Below the pieces are notes generated by a model. The model was given only the letters and a program-made list of their open reading frames with translations. It was not told the origin of the DNA and did no database searches. Made by a program: the position numbers and the translations under genes. From positions 1-64,000 of the forward strand of contig NZ_JOGO01000050.1 in assembly GCF_000719475.1 (NCBI RefSeq): a stretch of DNA of 64,000 nt. Direction: 5' to 3'. Source of the DNA: Streptomyces sp. NRRL F-5630 (GTDB lineage Bacteria; Actinomycetota; Actinomycetes; Streptomycetales; Streptomycetaceae). Positions 56,776 to 64,000 of this stretch are shown piece by piece; position 1 is the stretch's first letter, and each line of letters starts with the position of its first letter.

Positions 56776-57749
56776 GCGGCCACCCCCGCGGCGGGGCGGC
56801 GGCGCAGGCGGCGCAGGAGGGCCGCGCGCTCGACGTCCATCGACGAGAGCGCGGCGGCGAGCACGTCCTCCGGCAGCCGCCGCAGCGCGGCGGCGCTCCG
56901 CGTCCGCAACTCCCTGGCCACCGAGGGCTGGAAGTGCTCGACGCGCCCGAGATGGTGGGCGATGATCGCGCAGTACGTCCGTACGGCCTTGGGCAGCAGC
57001 ACGGCGGCCTCGGGGTCGGCCGCCGTCTCGGCGACGACCTGGTCGAAGGCGGGCAGGAAGTCGAGCTGGCGCACGTCGCCGATCTGCGTCAGCGAACTCC
57101 CCACGCCACGGCGGTAGAAGTAGCCGAGCGTGTTCACGGCCGCGCAGCTCTCCGCCTCCCGGTGCAGCCGCCAGATCCACGGCCGGTCCTCGGCGGTGTG
57201 CAGCCCCTCGGGGAAGTCGAGCAAGCCCCGTTCCAGCAAGCGCCGGTGGTACAGGCCCGCCCAGGAGTACGGGTAGTCGACGGAGGTGGAGCGCTCGGCG
57301 GGCAGGATGAGCGCGCGCGGATCGAGCACGACCCCGCGCCGCCCGATGGGCGCCCGGTACACAGACCGCGCCCGCGCTGTGCACCGCACGTGGTCGACGC
57401 GCAGGAAGTCCACGCCGAGGCGTTCGGCCTCCGCGACGAGCCGCGGAAGGTAGCCGGGGGCGAGCCAGTCGTCCCCGTCGAGGAACGTCAGCCACTCCCC
57501 GCGCGCGGCGGCGAGCCCGCTGTTCCTGGCGGTCCCGATACTGCTGTTCACCTCGTGCCGCACCACTCTCGCGGGCGCCCCGAGCCCCCCGAGGGCCGCC
57601 GCCACCACCTCCCCGCTCCCGTCGTCGGAACAGTCGTCCACGAAGACGAACTCGTAGTCCGCACGGGCATTGGCGCGCAGTGAACGCAGCGCCTCGGACA
57701 CATAGGGCCGCACATTGTGGAACGGCACGATGACGGAGAGCTTGGGCAC
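56772..57749 (-). CDS. GT2 family glycosyltransferase
   Basis: 325 aa. GTG 57749 (MPKLSVIVPFHN) is chosen because the family begins within two or three residues of the first strand. GT-A fold motifs: VPFHNVRPYVSEALRSLRAN, VDDCSDDGSGEVV, NSSIGTARNSGLAAARGEWL and the metal site DGDD at 91-94. TAEDRPWIWRLHREAES is a typical acceptor-side motif. TAGCGT lies exactly 7 bases before the start, suggesting a leaderless mRNA. It overlaps the polysialyltransferase-family gene, so the two are coupled. Confidence 0.88.
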   Translation of the reverse strand: MPKLSVIVPFHNVRPYVSEALRSLRANARADYEFVFVDDCSDDGSGEVVAAALGGLGAPARVVRHEVNSSIGTARNSGLAAARGEWLTFLDGDDWLAPGYLPRLVAEAERLGVDFLRVDHVRCTARARSVYRAPIGRRGVVLDPRALILPAERSTSVDYPYSWAGLYHRRLLERGLLDFPEGLHTAEDRPWIWRLHREAESCAAVNTLGYFYRRGVGSSLTQIGDVRQLDFLPAFDQVVAETAADPEAAVLLPKAVRTYCAIIAHHLGRVEHFQPSVARELRTRSAAALRRLPEDVLAAALSSMDVERAALLRRLRRRPAAGVAA

Positions 57750-57756
57750 GAGCGCG

Positions 57757-57762
57757 ACGCTA
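57757..57762 (-). promoter_or_regulatory. -10 like TAGCGT 7 bases before the GT2 start
   Basis: CCTAGCGTC on the minus strand puts TAGCGT exactly 7 bases from GTG 57749. The same arrangement is found before the divergent gene, so leaderless transcription is likely. Confidence 0.5.
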
Positions 57763-57961
57763 GGGCCTCTCCGGCCCGCCGGGCTGACCGGCAGGCGACC
57801 GGGGGGTGAACGCGGGGCGGCGAGTGGGCCACCTCCGGGACGGCGGGGTCCGGAGCGGCACGCGGGGCCGCCCGGGGCGCCGCGCCGCCCGTGGGGGCGC
57901 GTGTTCCCTCCGCGCGGCACCGCTCGCCGCTCCCCGGCAGCTCTCTCCCCCTGCCCGCGCC

Positions 57962-58027
57962 CGAGCGGCCTCCCGCCCGCGCCCGAGCGGCCTCCCGCCC
58001 GCGCCCGCGCGGCCTCCCGCCCCCGCC
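57962..58027. repeat. Three 22-bp tandem repeats in the divergent gap
   Basis: Three head-to-tail copies (first CGAGCGGCCTCCCGCCCGCG then CC) at 57962, 57984 and 58006, the last with two changes. Without spacers, so not a CRISPR. They lie in the 401-base gap (57750-58150), which has no credible gene. Confidence 0.8.
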
Positions 58028-58137
58028 TGCACGGAGGCCCCCTCGCCGCCGCCCCGCGCCGCCCTCCGCCCCCCGCTCGCTCCGCGCTGTTCACCCGCCG
58101 TTGCGGTCGTGTTGGGTGTCCCCTCGGAAACGGTTCC

Positions 58138-58143
58138 TAGCGT
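58138..58143 (+). promoter_or_regulatory. -10 like TAGCGT 7 bases before the DUF6716 start
   Basis: CCTAGCGTC places TAGCGT exactly 7 bases before GTG 58151, mirroring the divergent GT2 gene. Probable leaderless start. Confidence 0.5.
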
Positions 58144-58150
58144 CCGGGGT

Positions 58151-59449
58151 GTGCCAGAAAGCAAGCCGAAGTCCCCGCGCGTCGCGGTGCTCGCCGACTC
58201 GGACACGCGCTGGAAGTGGGGAGCCCTCACCGCCGCCCGTGTCACCGGGTGCGAGGAGCCGGACGGGTTCCTGCTGCGCGGGCGGGCCACTCCCACCGCC
58301 CGGCAGCTCCGCGAGGTCGGGGTGCGCGCCGCCTCGCTGCGGGAAGTGACCGCCAACGGGTTCGTGCGGGCCATGGGCGAGACCGCGTACGACGTCGTCG
58401 TGCTCGCGCTCGTCGGCGGCGGCGTGCAGGCCCTCGTGCACGGGCTGCGGTACGCCTGGCAGGGAGCCGTCAAACGGCCCGTGCTCGTCACGGGGTACGT
58501 CGGGGTCGTCTACGAGAAGCTCGCGGACGGGCTGCTCCTGCGGCACGGCGCCGACCTCGTGCTCGCCAACTCGCGCGACGACGCCGAGCGCTTCCGCGCC
58601 GTGTACGAGGGTGTCGGCGCCGACAGCGCGAGCGTCGTCGAGTGCGCGCTCCCCTTCCTCCAGGGTGAGCCCGCCGCCGCGAGCGCCGAAGGCCCCGTCG
58701 TCTTCGCCGTGCAGCCCTCCGTGCCCGAGCGCCGCGCCGACCGGCTCTACCTCCTGCGCCGCGCGGCCCAGCACGCCCGGCTCCACCCGGAGCGCGAGGT
58801 CCTCGTCAAGCTCCGCTCGCGCCCCGGCGAGCACACGACGCACATCGAGGAACAGCCGTACCAGAAGCTCGCCCGCTCGCTCGACCTGCCGCCCAACTGC
58901 CGCCTCGAATACGGGCACATGGGCACCATCCTCGACACCGCGAGCCTCCTGGTCACGGTCAGCTCGACGGCGGCCCTGGAGGCTCTGCACCGCGGCGTGC
59001 CGACGGCCGTCCTCACCGATCTCGGCGTCCGCGAAGCCCTCGGCAACCACGCCTTCCTCGGCTCGGGGTGCCTGACCTCCTGGGACGCGCTCGACGCGGG
59101 GCACCTCCCGAAGGCCGATCCCGCGTGGGCGGCGCGGCAGGGCGTCGCGAGCGACCGCCCGTACGAGAGCGCCTTCGACGCGGCGCGCGCCCGCCTCGCG
59201 GCGCTGCTCGCGCGGCCCCAACTGCCGCCCCTCTCCCCGTACTACACCCTCGCCACCGCCCCCGGCTACCTGCCCGGCATCCTCGCCAGGCACCACCTCG
59301 CCCCCGACGGCTCGCCCCTGCCCGGCGCGCCGAGCGACACGCGTCCGCCCGGGCCGCTCAAGCAGGTCGTGCGGCAGGCCGCGCGCGGCGCCTACCGGCA
59401 CGGCGTCCAGCGCGTCGCGCCCGTCATCCGCCGCATGGGGGACCTGTGA
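58151..59449 (+). CDS. DUF6716 putative glycosyltransferase
   Basis: 432 aa from GTG 58151. Fits DUF6716 proteins of actinomycete surface clusters: RVAVLADSDTRWKWGALTAA near the start, VLVTGYVGVVYEKLADGLLL, a later VKLRSRPGEHTTHIEE, and TVSSTAALEALHRGVPTAVL, the kind of nucleotide-sugar-site Ser/Thr motif found in polysialyl and CDP-glycerol transferases. GT-B-like in layout. No membrane span. Its stop overlaps the next start by four bases (GTGA). Exact donor unknown. Confidence 0.8.
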   Translation: MPESKPKSPRVAVLADSDTRWKWGALTAARVTGCEEPDGFLLRGRATPTARQLREVGVRAASLREVTANGFVRAMGETAYDVVVLALVGGGVQALVHGLRYAWQGAVKRPVLVTGYVGVVYEKLADGLLLRHGADLVLANSRDDAERFRAVYEGVGADSASVVECALPFLQGEPAAASAEGPVVFAVQPSVPERRADRLYLLRRAAQHARLHPEREVLVKLRSRPGEHTTHIEEQPYQKLARSLDLPPNCRLEYGHMGTILDTASLLVTVSSTAALEALHRGVPTAVLTDLGVREALGNHAFLGSGCLTSWDALDAGHLPKADPAWAARQGVASDRPYESAFDAARARLAALLARPQLPPLSPYYTLATAPGYLPGILARHHLAPDGSPLPGAPSDTRPPGPLKQVVRQAARGAYRHGVQRVAPVIRRMGDL

Positions 59450-60702
59450 CCACCGGACCCGCGACCACCACCACCGAAGGCCCCGCCATGACCCCTCGTG
59501 TCCTCGCCGTCATCCCCGCCCGGGGAGGCTCCAAGGGCGTGCCCGCGAAGAACCTCGCGCCCGTCGGCGGCGTCCCGCTCGTCGTCCGCGCCGTGCGCGA
59601 GTGCCTGGCCGCCCGGTACGTCACCGACGTGCACGTCTCGACCGACGACCCGGCGATCTCCCGCGCGGCCCGCGAGGCCGGGGCCGGCATCGTGCGCAGG
59701 CCCGCCGAGCTGGCGGGCGACCTGGCGAGCAGCGAGGCCGCGGTCCTGCACGCGCTCGACACGTACGAGGAGCGGCACGGCACCGCGCCCGACACCGTCC
59801 TCCTCGTCCAGTGCACGAGCCCCTTCCTCCTCGCCTCCGACATCGACGGGGTCGCGCGGGCCGTCGTGGACGGCGGCGCGGACTCCGCGCTCACCGCCGC
59901 GCCCTTCCACGGCTTCGTGTGGCGCCGGGACGACGAGGACGGCGCGCGCGGCGTCAACCACGACCGCCGCACGCGCCCGCGCCGCCAGGACCGCCCCGAG
60001 GACCTCGTCGAGACCGGCGCGGCCTACGCCATGGACGTCGCCGGGTTCCGCGCCCACCGGCACCGCTTCTTCGGCCGTACGGAGCTCGTGCGGACCGATC
60101 CCGCGCGGGTGCTGGAGATCGACGACCCGCACGAGCTGGAGCGCGCCCGCCTCCTCGCCCCGCACTTCGACGCGCACCGTCCCGGCGCGCTGCCGAGCCG
60201 CGCGGACGTGGACGCGGTCGTGCTCGACTTCGACGGCACGCAGACCGACGACCGCGTCCACATCGACGCCGAGGGCCGCGAACTCGTCTCCGTGCACCGC
60301 GGCGACGGCCTGGGCGTCGCCGCGCTGCGCCGCTCCGGGCTCGCCCTGCTCATCCTCTCCACCGAGGAGAACCCGGTCGTCGCCGCGCGCGCCCGCAAAC
60401 TCCGCGTCCCCGTCCTGCACGGCGTCGACCGCAAGGACCTGGCGCTCAAGCAGTGGTGCGAGGAGCAGGGCGTCACGCCCGAACGCGTCCTCTACGCGGG
60501 CAACGACGCCAACGACCTGGCCTGCTTCGGCCTCGTCGGCTGGCCCGTCGCCGTCGCGAACGCCCACGACGCCGTGAAGGGCGCCGCGCGCGCCGTCACC
60601 ACCGTGCCCGGCGGCTCCGGCGCGATCCGCGAGATCGCCGGCTGGCTCCTCGGCGGCGACCTCGGCACGCGGGGCACCCCCGGCGGCCAGGGACGCCCGT
60701 AA
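59446..60702 (+). CDS. neuA: CMP-nonulosonate synthetase fused to HAD phosphatase
   Basis: 418 aa from GTG 59446 (GGGGGA upstream), overlapping the DUF6716 stop. The N-terminal cytidylyltransferase domain starts with the nucleotide loop IPARGGSKGVPAKNLAPVGG (23-42) and carries VQCTSPFLLASDIDGVARAV and TGAAYAMDV. From ~255 a HAD domain begins with D261-x-D263 (LDFDGTQTDD) and ends with GNDANDLACFG, which resembles KdsC-type and Kdn-9-P phosphatases. So one protein could remove the 9-phosphate and activate the sugar as its CMP derivative. The symbol describes the first domain only. Confidence 0.88.
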   Translation: MTTGPATTTTEGPAMTPRVLAVIPARGGSKGVPAKNLAPVGGVPLVVRAVRECLAARYVTDVHVSTDDPAISRAAREAGAGIVRRPAELAGDLASSEAAVLHALDTYEERHGTAPDTVLLVQCTSPFLLASDIDGVARAVVDGGADSALTAAPFHGFVWRRDDEDGARGVNHDRRTRPRRQDRPEDLVETGAAYAMDVAGFRAHRHRFFGRTELVRTDPARVLEIDDPHELERARLLAPHFDAHRPGALPSRADVDAVVLDFDGTQTDDRVHIDAEGRELVSVHRGDGLGVAALRRSGLALLILSTEENPVVAARARKLRVPVLHGVDRKDLALKQWCEEQGVTPERVLYAGNDANDLACFGLVGWPVAVANAHDAVKGAARAVTTVPGGSGAIREIAGWLLGGDLGTRGTPGGQGRP

Positions 60703-60812
60703 GGGACCCACCCGCGAGGGACCCGGGAGACGCCCGCGAGGGCCCCGGAGAGACAACCGACCGAGTCCACCCGAACCCCCCACACCCACCAGCACAGACC
60801 CAAGGACCCGCA

Positions 60813-61772
60813 ATGAGCAACGTCACCACCAACCCCCGCCTCCGCGCCTTCGGCTCCCGCGAGGTCGGCCCCGGACGGCCCGTCTACATCACCGGCGAGA
60901 TCGGGATCAACCACAACGGCGAGCTGGACAACGCCCTCGCGCTCATCGATGTCGCCGCCGACGCCGGTTGCGACGCCGTCAAGTTCCAGAAGCGCACGCC
61001 CGAGATCTGCACCCCGCGCGACCAGTGGGACATCGAGCGCGACACCCCGTGGGGCCGCATGACGTACATCGACTACCGGCACCGCGTCGAGTTCGGCGAG
61101 GACGAGTACCGCGCGATCGACGCGCACTGCCGCGAGCGCGGCATCGACTGGTTCGCGTCGCCGTGGGACACCGAGGCCGTCGCCTTCCTGGAGAAGTTCG
61201 ACCTGCCCGCGCACAAGGTCGCCTCGGCCTCGCTCACGGACGACGAGCTCCTGCGCGCGCTGCGCGCCACGGGCCGCTCCGTCATCCTCTCGACCGGCAT
61301 GTCCACGCCGCGCCAGATCCGGCACGCGGTGGAGGTGCTGGGCAGCGACAACATCGTGCTGTGCCACGCCACCTCGACCTACCCGGCGAAGGCGGAGGAG
61401 CTGAACCTGCGGGTCATCCACACCCTCCAGGCGGAGTTCCCGAACGTCCCGATCGGCTACTCCGGCCACGAGACCGGGCTCCAGACGACGCTCGCCGCCG
61501 TCGCGCTCGGCGCGACCTTCGTCGAGCGGCACATCACCCTCGACCGCGCCATGTGGGGCTCCGACCAGGCCGCCTCCGTCGAGCCGCAGGGCCTCGCGCG
61601 CCTCGTCCGCGACATCCGCACGATCGAGCACTCGCTCGGCGACGGCGTCAAGAAGGTGTACGAGTCGGAGCTGGGCCCGATGAAGAAGCTGCGCCGCGTC
61701 CCGGGCGTCGTCGCGGAGGCGGAGACGGCGGTGCCGGCGGCGACCGGGGCCGCGGCCTCCGCCCGCGTCTGA
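60813..61772 (+). CDS. neuB: N-acetylneuraminate/Kdn-9-phosphate synthase (NeuB family)
   Basis: 319 aa from ATG 60813. The TIM-barrel condenses phosphoenolpyruvate with a mannose derivative. Motifs: ITGEIGINHNGELDNALALI, GCDAVKFQKRTPEI, ASPWDTEAVAFLEKFDL, the STGMSTPRQIRHAVEVL loop, and GYSGHETGLQTTLAAVALGA with the final ERHITLDRAMWGSDQAASVE. The usual C-terminal SAF/antifreeze-like domain is lacking; only a ~30-residue Ala-rich tail follows. No UDP-GlcNAc 2-epimerase (NeuC) is in the window, favouring a mannose-6-phosphate substrate and Kdn as product, which is inference. Confidence 0.92.
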   Translation: MSNVTTNPRLRAFGSREVGPGRPVYITGEIGINHNGELDNALALIDVAADAGCDAVKFQKRTPEICTPRDQWDIERDTPWGRMTYIDYRHRVEFGEDEYRAIDAHCRERGIDWFASPWDTEAVAFLEKFDLPAHKVASASLTDDELLRALRATGRSVILSTGMSTPRQIRHAVEVLGSDNIVLCHATSTYPAKAEELNLRVIHTLQAEFPNVPIGYSGHETGLQTTLAAVALGATFVERHITLDRAMWGSDQAASVEPQGLARLVRDIRTIEHSLGDGVKKVYESELGPMKKLRRVPGVVAEAETAVPAATGAAASARV

Positions 61773-61785
61773 GCGCGGTCAGCGC

Positions 61786-62922
61786 ATGACGATCCCGGGG
61801 GAGGCGGGCCCGGACGCGGCCGGGCCCGCCCCCGTCGCCACCCCGGCGGGCGGCACGGGGACCGGCCCCACCGCGCCCGCCCCCGCCACGCTCGCCTTCG
61901 TGGAGAGCCCCGTCCAGCTCCTCAACGTCCTCGAATGGGCCCACGCCACCCCCGGCGTCGACCCCGCCGACGTGCTGCTCGTCGTGCTCTCGCCCACCGA
62001 CCCGATGTCGCGCGGCCAGTTGCGGCGCATGGCCGAGTTCGCGCGCGAGGCCGGGATGCGGCTGCGGTGGGAGGAGGCGCGAGGCGGGAGCGCGGCCCCC
62101 GTGCACACCGTGCGGGGGCTCGCGCCCCTGCTGCGGGGCGCGCGGCGGATCGTCATCGGCGACCCGTTCTCGCGGTACGTGCAGCTGCTGCTCACGCTCG
62201 CCCGCGCGCGGGAGCTGGTCGTGGTGGACGACGGGACCGCGACGATGGAGTTCATCGCGCTGCTCGCGCGCGGCGAACCCCTCGTGCGCTGGCACCGGGG
62301 CGGGCGCGGCGGACCCCGTGAACTCGCCTTCGCGCCCTTCGCCCGCACGGCGCGGCGCAAGCTCACACCGGGCCAGGGACGCCAGGTCGCCCTGTTCACG
62401 TGCATGCCGGTCGAAGGCGTCCCCGAGGGCGTCACTGTCACGACGCACGACTTCGCCTGGACCCGTACCGCCTTCGGCCCGCCCTCCGTGCGCGCGGGCG
62501 CCGACCTCGTCGGCACCTCGCTCGTCGAGACCGGCGTCGTCGCCGAGGACCACTACGTGGCGGCGGTCGACGCGCTCGTGCGGCACCACGGCGCGGTGCG
62601 CTACTTCGCCCACCGCAGGGAGAACACCACCAAGCTCCACCGCCTCGCCGTCGAGACGGGCCTCCAGATCGTCCGCCCCGACCTCCCCCTCGAACTCATC
62701 GCCCGCCGCGGCCCGATCGGCGCGACGGTCCTCAGCTTCCCCTCGACCGTGGTGCACACCCTGCCGCTCGCCCTGACGGGGACGGGCGTGCGGGTCGCGG
62801 TGTGCGACATCGACCCGGCCTGGCTCACCCCGCACGCCTCCCCCCGCGCCTCGGGCTTCCTGGCGGGCGTGACCGGCACGGCACGGGGAGTGCGGCGCAT
62901 AGGAGTGGGGGGCGGCGTCTGA
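61786..62922 (+). CDS. GT52/polysialyltransferase-like protein
   Basis: 378 aa, 13 bases after neuB. A disordered N-terminus (to ~33) precedes LAFVESPVQLLNVLEWAHAT, a common opening of GT52 sialyltransferase-like proteins, GDPFSRYVQLLLTLARAREL with VVVDDGTATMEFIALL (the D-D-G motif), and VLSFPSTVVHTLPLALTGTG with a Ser-Thr-type donor motif near the C-terminus. It probably transfers or polymerises a nonulosonic acid. Fourth gene of the unit starting with DUF6716. Confidence 0.78.
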   Translation: MTIPGEAGPDAAGPAPVATPAGGTGTGPTAPAPATLAFVESPVQLLNVLEWAHATPGVDPADVLLVVLSPTDPMSRGQLRRMAEFAREAGMRLRWEEARGGSAAPVHTVRGLAPLLRGARRIVIGDPFSRYVQLLLTLARARELVVVDDGTATMEFIALLARGEPLVRWHRGGRGGPRELAFAPFARTARRKLTPGQGRQVALFTCMPVEGVPEGVTVTTHDFAWTRTAFGPPSVRAGADLVGTSLVETGVVAEDHYVAAVDALVRHHGAVRYFAHRRENTTKLHRLAVETGLQIVRPDLPLELIARRGPIGATVLSFPSTVVHTLPLALTGTGVRVAVCDIDPAWLTPHASPRASGFLAGVTGTARGVRRIGVGGGV

Positions 62923-63119
62923 GACGGGGGCGGCGCGTGAGGCGGGAGGCGGCGCCTGAGGCGGACGTCGAACGGACGAGCGCCCGCACGTGTAAAAGCG
63001 AGGCATACCCATGCGAGGCGTCCACCATGCGGGATCGGACGCGTTTTCTTACGCCTTTCCCGGTGAACTTTGACGTTTGACTGGATAGTTGCCCCCCGCA
63101 CCGCCTTACCCTTCGGAGG

Positions 63120-64000
63120 GTGAGCCACCTCGAAGCGCCCGAGACCGATGCCCCTGCCCCCCCTCCCGTCACCCCGGATCTCACCCCGGCAGGCCCCGCC
63201 GCCGCTCCCGGGGCGGCCCTGCCCGGCGCGGCCGCCGACTTCCCGGCCGGGCTGTGCGAGGAGCTGATCGCCTTCCGGCGCGATCTGCACGCGCACCCCG
63301 AGCTGGGCAACCAGGAGGTCCGCACGACCGGTGCGATCAAGGCCAGACTGGAGAAGGCGGGGCTGCGCCCCCGCGTGCTCAAGGGCGGCACGGGTCTCGT
63401 GTGCGACGTCGGCACGTGGGACGGGGGCCGCCCGATGCTCGCGCTGCGTGCCGACATCGACGCGCTGCCCATCCCCGACACCAAGGTCACGACGCCCTAC
63501 CGCTCCACGGTGCCCGGACGCGCGCACGCCTGCGGCCACGACGTGCACACGACCGTCGTGCTCGGCACGGCGCTCGTCCTCGCCGACCTCCTCGAACGCG
63601 GCCTGCTGCCGCGCCCGGTCCGGTTCGTCTTCCAGCCGGCCGAGGAGGTCCTGCCCGGCGGCGCGGCCGACGCGGTGCGCGACGGGGTGCTGGAGAACGT
63701 GGGCCGCATCCTCGCCGTGCACTGCGACCCGAAGGTGGACGCGGGCCGCATCGGGCTGCGCCACGGCCCGATCACCTCGGCGTGCGACAGCCTCAAGATC
63801 TCCCTCGACGGCCCCGGCGGCCACACCGCGCGCCCGCACCTGACGACCGACCTCGTCACGGCCGTCGCGAAGGTCGCCACCGAGGTCCCCGCGCTCGTCG
63901 CGCGCCGCGTCGACACCCGCGCCGGGCTCGCGATCACGTGGGGCCGCATCGAGTCAGGGCACGCCACGAACGTCATCCCGCAGCACGCCGAACTCGCCGG
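63120..64000 (+). CDS. M20-family amidohydrolase (3' end beyond the window)
   Basis: Opens at GTG 63120, the first start after an in-frame stop at 63078, and runs off the window. Ribosome site GGAGG directly abuts it, so the start is uncertain. A Pro/Ala-rich arm (about 40 residues) precedes the peptidase: FRRDLHAHPELGNQEVRTTG, LALRADIDALPI and HACGHDVHTTVVLGTA (metal ligand His/Asp), then FQPAEEVLPGGA with the catalytic Glu. This is the hippurate/N-acyl-amino-acid amidohydrolase layout. The gap 62923-63119 has no gene; its A/T-richer part (63060-63090) probably holds the promoter. Confidence 0.9.
   Translation, partial: MSHLEAPETDAPAPPPVTPDLTPAGPAAAPGAALPGAAADFPAGLCEELIAFRRDLHAHPELGNQEVRTTGAIKARLEKAGLRPRVLKGGTGLVCDVGTWDGGRPMLALRADIDALPIPDTKVTTPYRSTVPGRAHACGHDVHTTVVLGTALVLADLLERGLLPRPVRFVFQPAEEVLPGGAADAVRDGVLENVGRILAVHCDPKVDAGRIGLRHGPITSACDSLKISLDGPGGHTARPHLTTDLVTAVAKVATEVPALVARRVDTRAGLAITWGRIESGHATNVIPQHAELA

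Noticed and set aside
57962..58027. Possible CRISPR array
   Set aside because: Three 22-bp units are directly adjacent with no unique spacers, and no cas gene is in the window.

Overview
The DNA is very G+C-rich with extreme third-position G/C bias, frequent GTG starts and many overlapping stop/start junctions. The gene content and order resemble the conserved core of a Streptomyces chromosome: purN-purH, folD, mdh, trpS, a D-alanyl-D-alanine carboxypeptidase, the sdhCDAB operon and then a nonulosonic-acid wall-polymer cluster. I therefore read it as a core segment of a Streptomyces or close relative. Both ends cut through genes.

Layout. 1-5 kb: a partial HTH/sigma-like membrane protein, a DUF6350 multi-pass protein and a DUF4190-type protein. 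5.2-13 kb: one-carbon, purine and TCA housekeeping genes (purN, purH, folD, mdh) with small membrane proteins and an XRE regulator. 13.3-16.4 kb: a three-gene unit of unknown function whose first two products share a RHIM-like motif at facing ends. 16.4-26.9 kb: a mixed metabolic stretch (MocR regulator, ATP-grasp/GSP-synthase-like gene, ornithine aminotransferase, trpS, RNA-ligase-like phosphoesterase, DprE2-like SDR, YihY/BrkB protein). 27-43 kb: envelope and respiration (PBP-type carboxypeptidase, metallophosphoesterase, secreted subtilisin, sdhCDAB, GH20 hexosaminidase, ECF sigma factor with a partner, L,D-transpeptidase lipoprotein, Uma2 protein).

44.1-47.2 kb: about 3.06 kb of lower-G+C DNA lies inside a LysE/LeuE exporter gene. 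The inserted DNA supplies a replacement 3' end for that gene, and the displaced native 3' end remains on the far side. The insert holds a broken murG-like gene, an XRE/DUF5753 regulator with a damaged HTH, a DUF397 gene and an unknown gene, but no visible recombinase. It looks like a decayed integrative element.

47.5-51 kb: a TetR/flavin-monooxygenase pair with two matching operators in the shared gap, and an acyltransferase. 51.3-62.9 kb: a cell-surface nonulosonic acid (sialic acid/Kdn) glycopolymer cluster with a GT29 sialyltransferase-like enzyme, a GT8-pyruvyltransferase fusion, a polysialyltransferase-family protein, a GT2, a DUF6716 protein, a CMP-nonulosonate synthetase fused to a HAD phosphatase, NeuB, and a GT52-like protein. 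Together these could condense, dephosphorylate, activate and polymerise a nonulosonic acid on the wall; in Streptomyces such a polymer is known as teichulosonic acid. A partial M20 amidohydrolase closes the window. No tRNA, rRNA or CRISPR was found.
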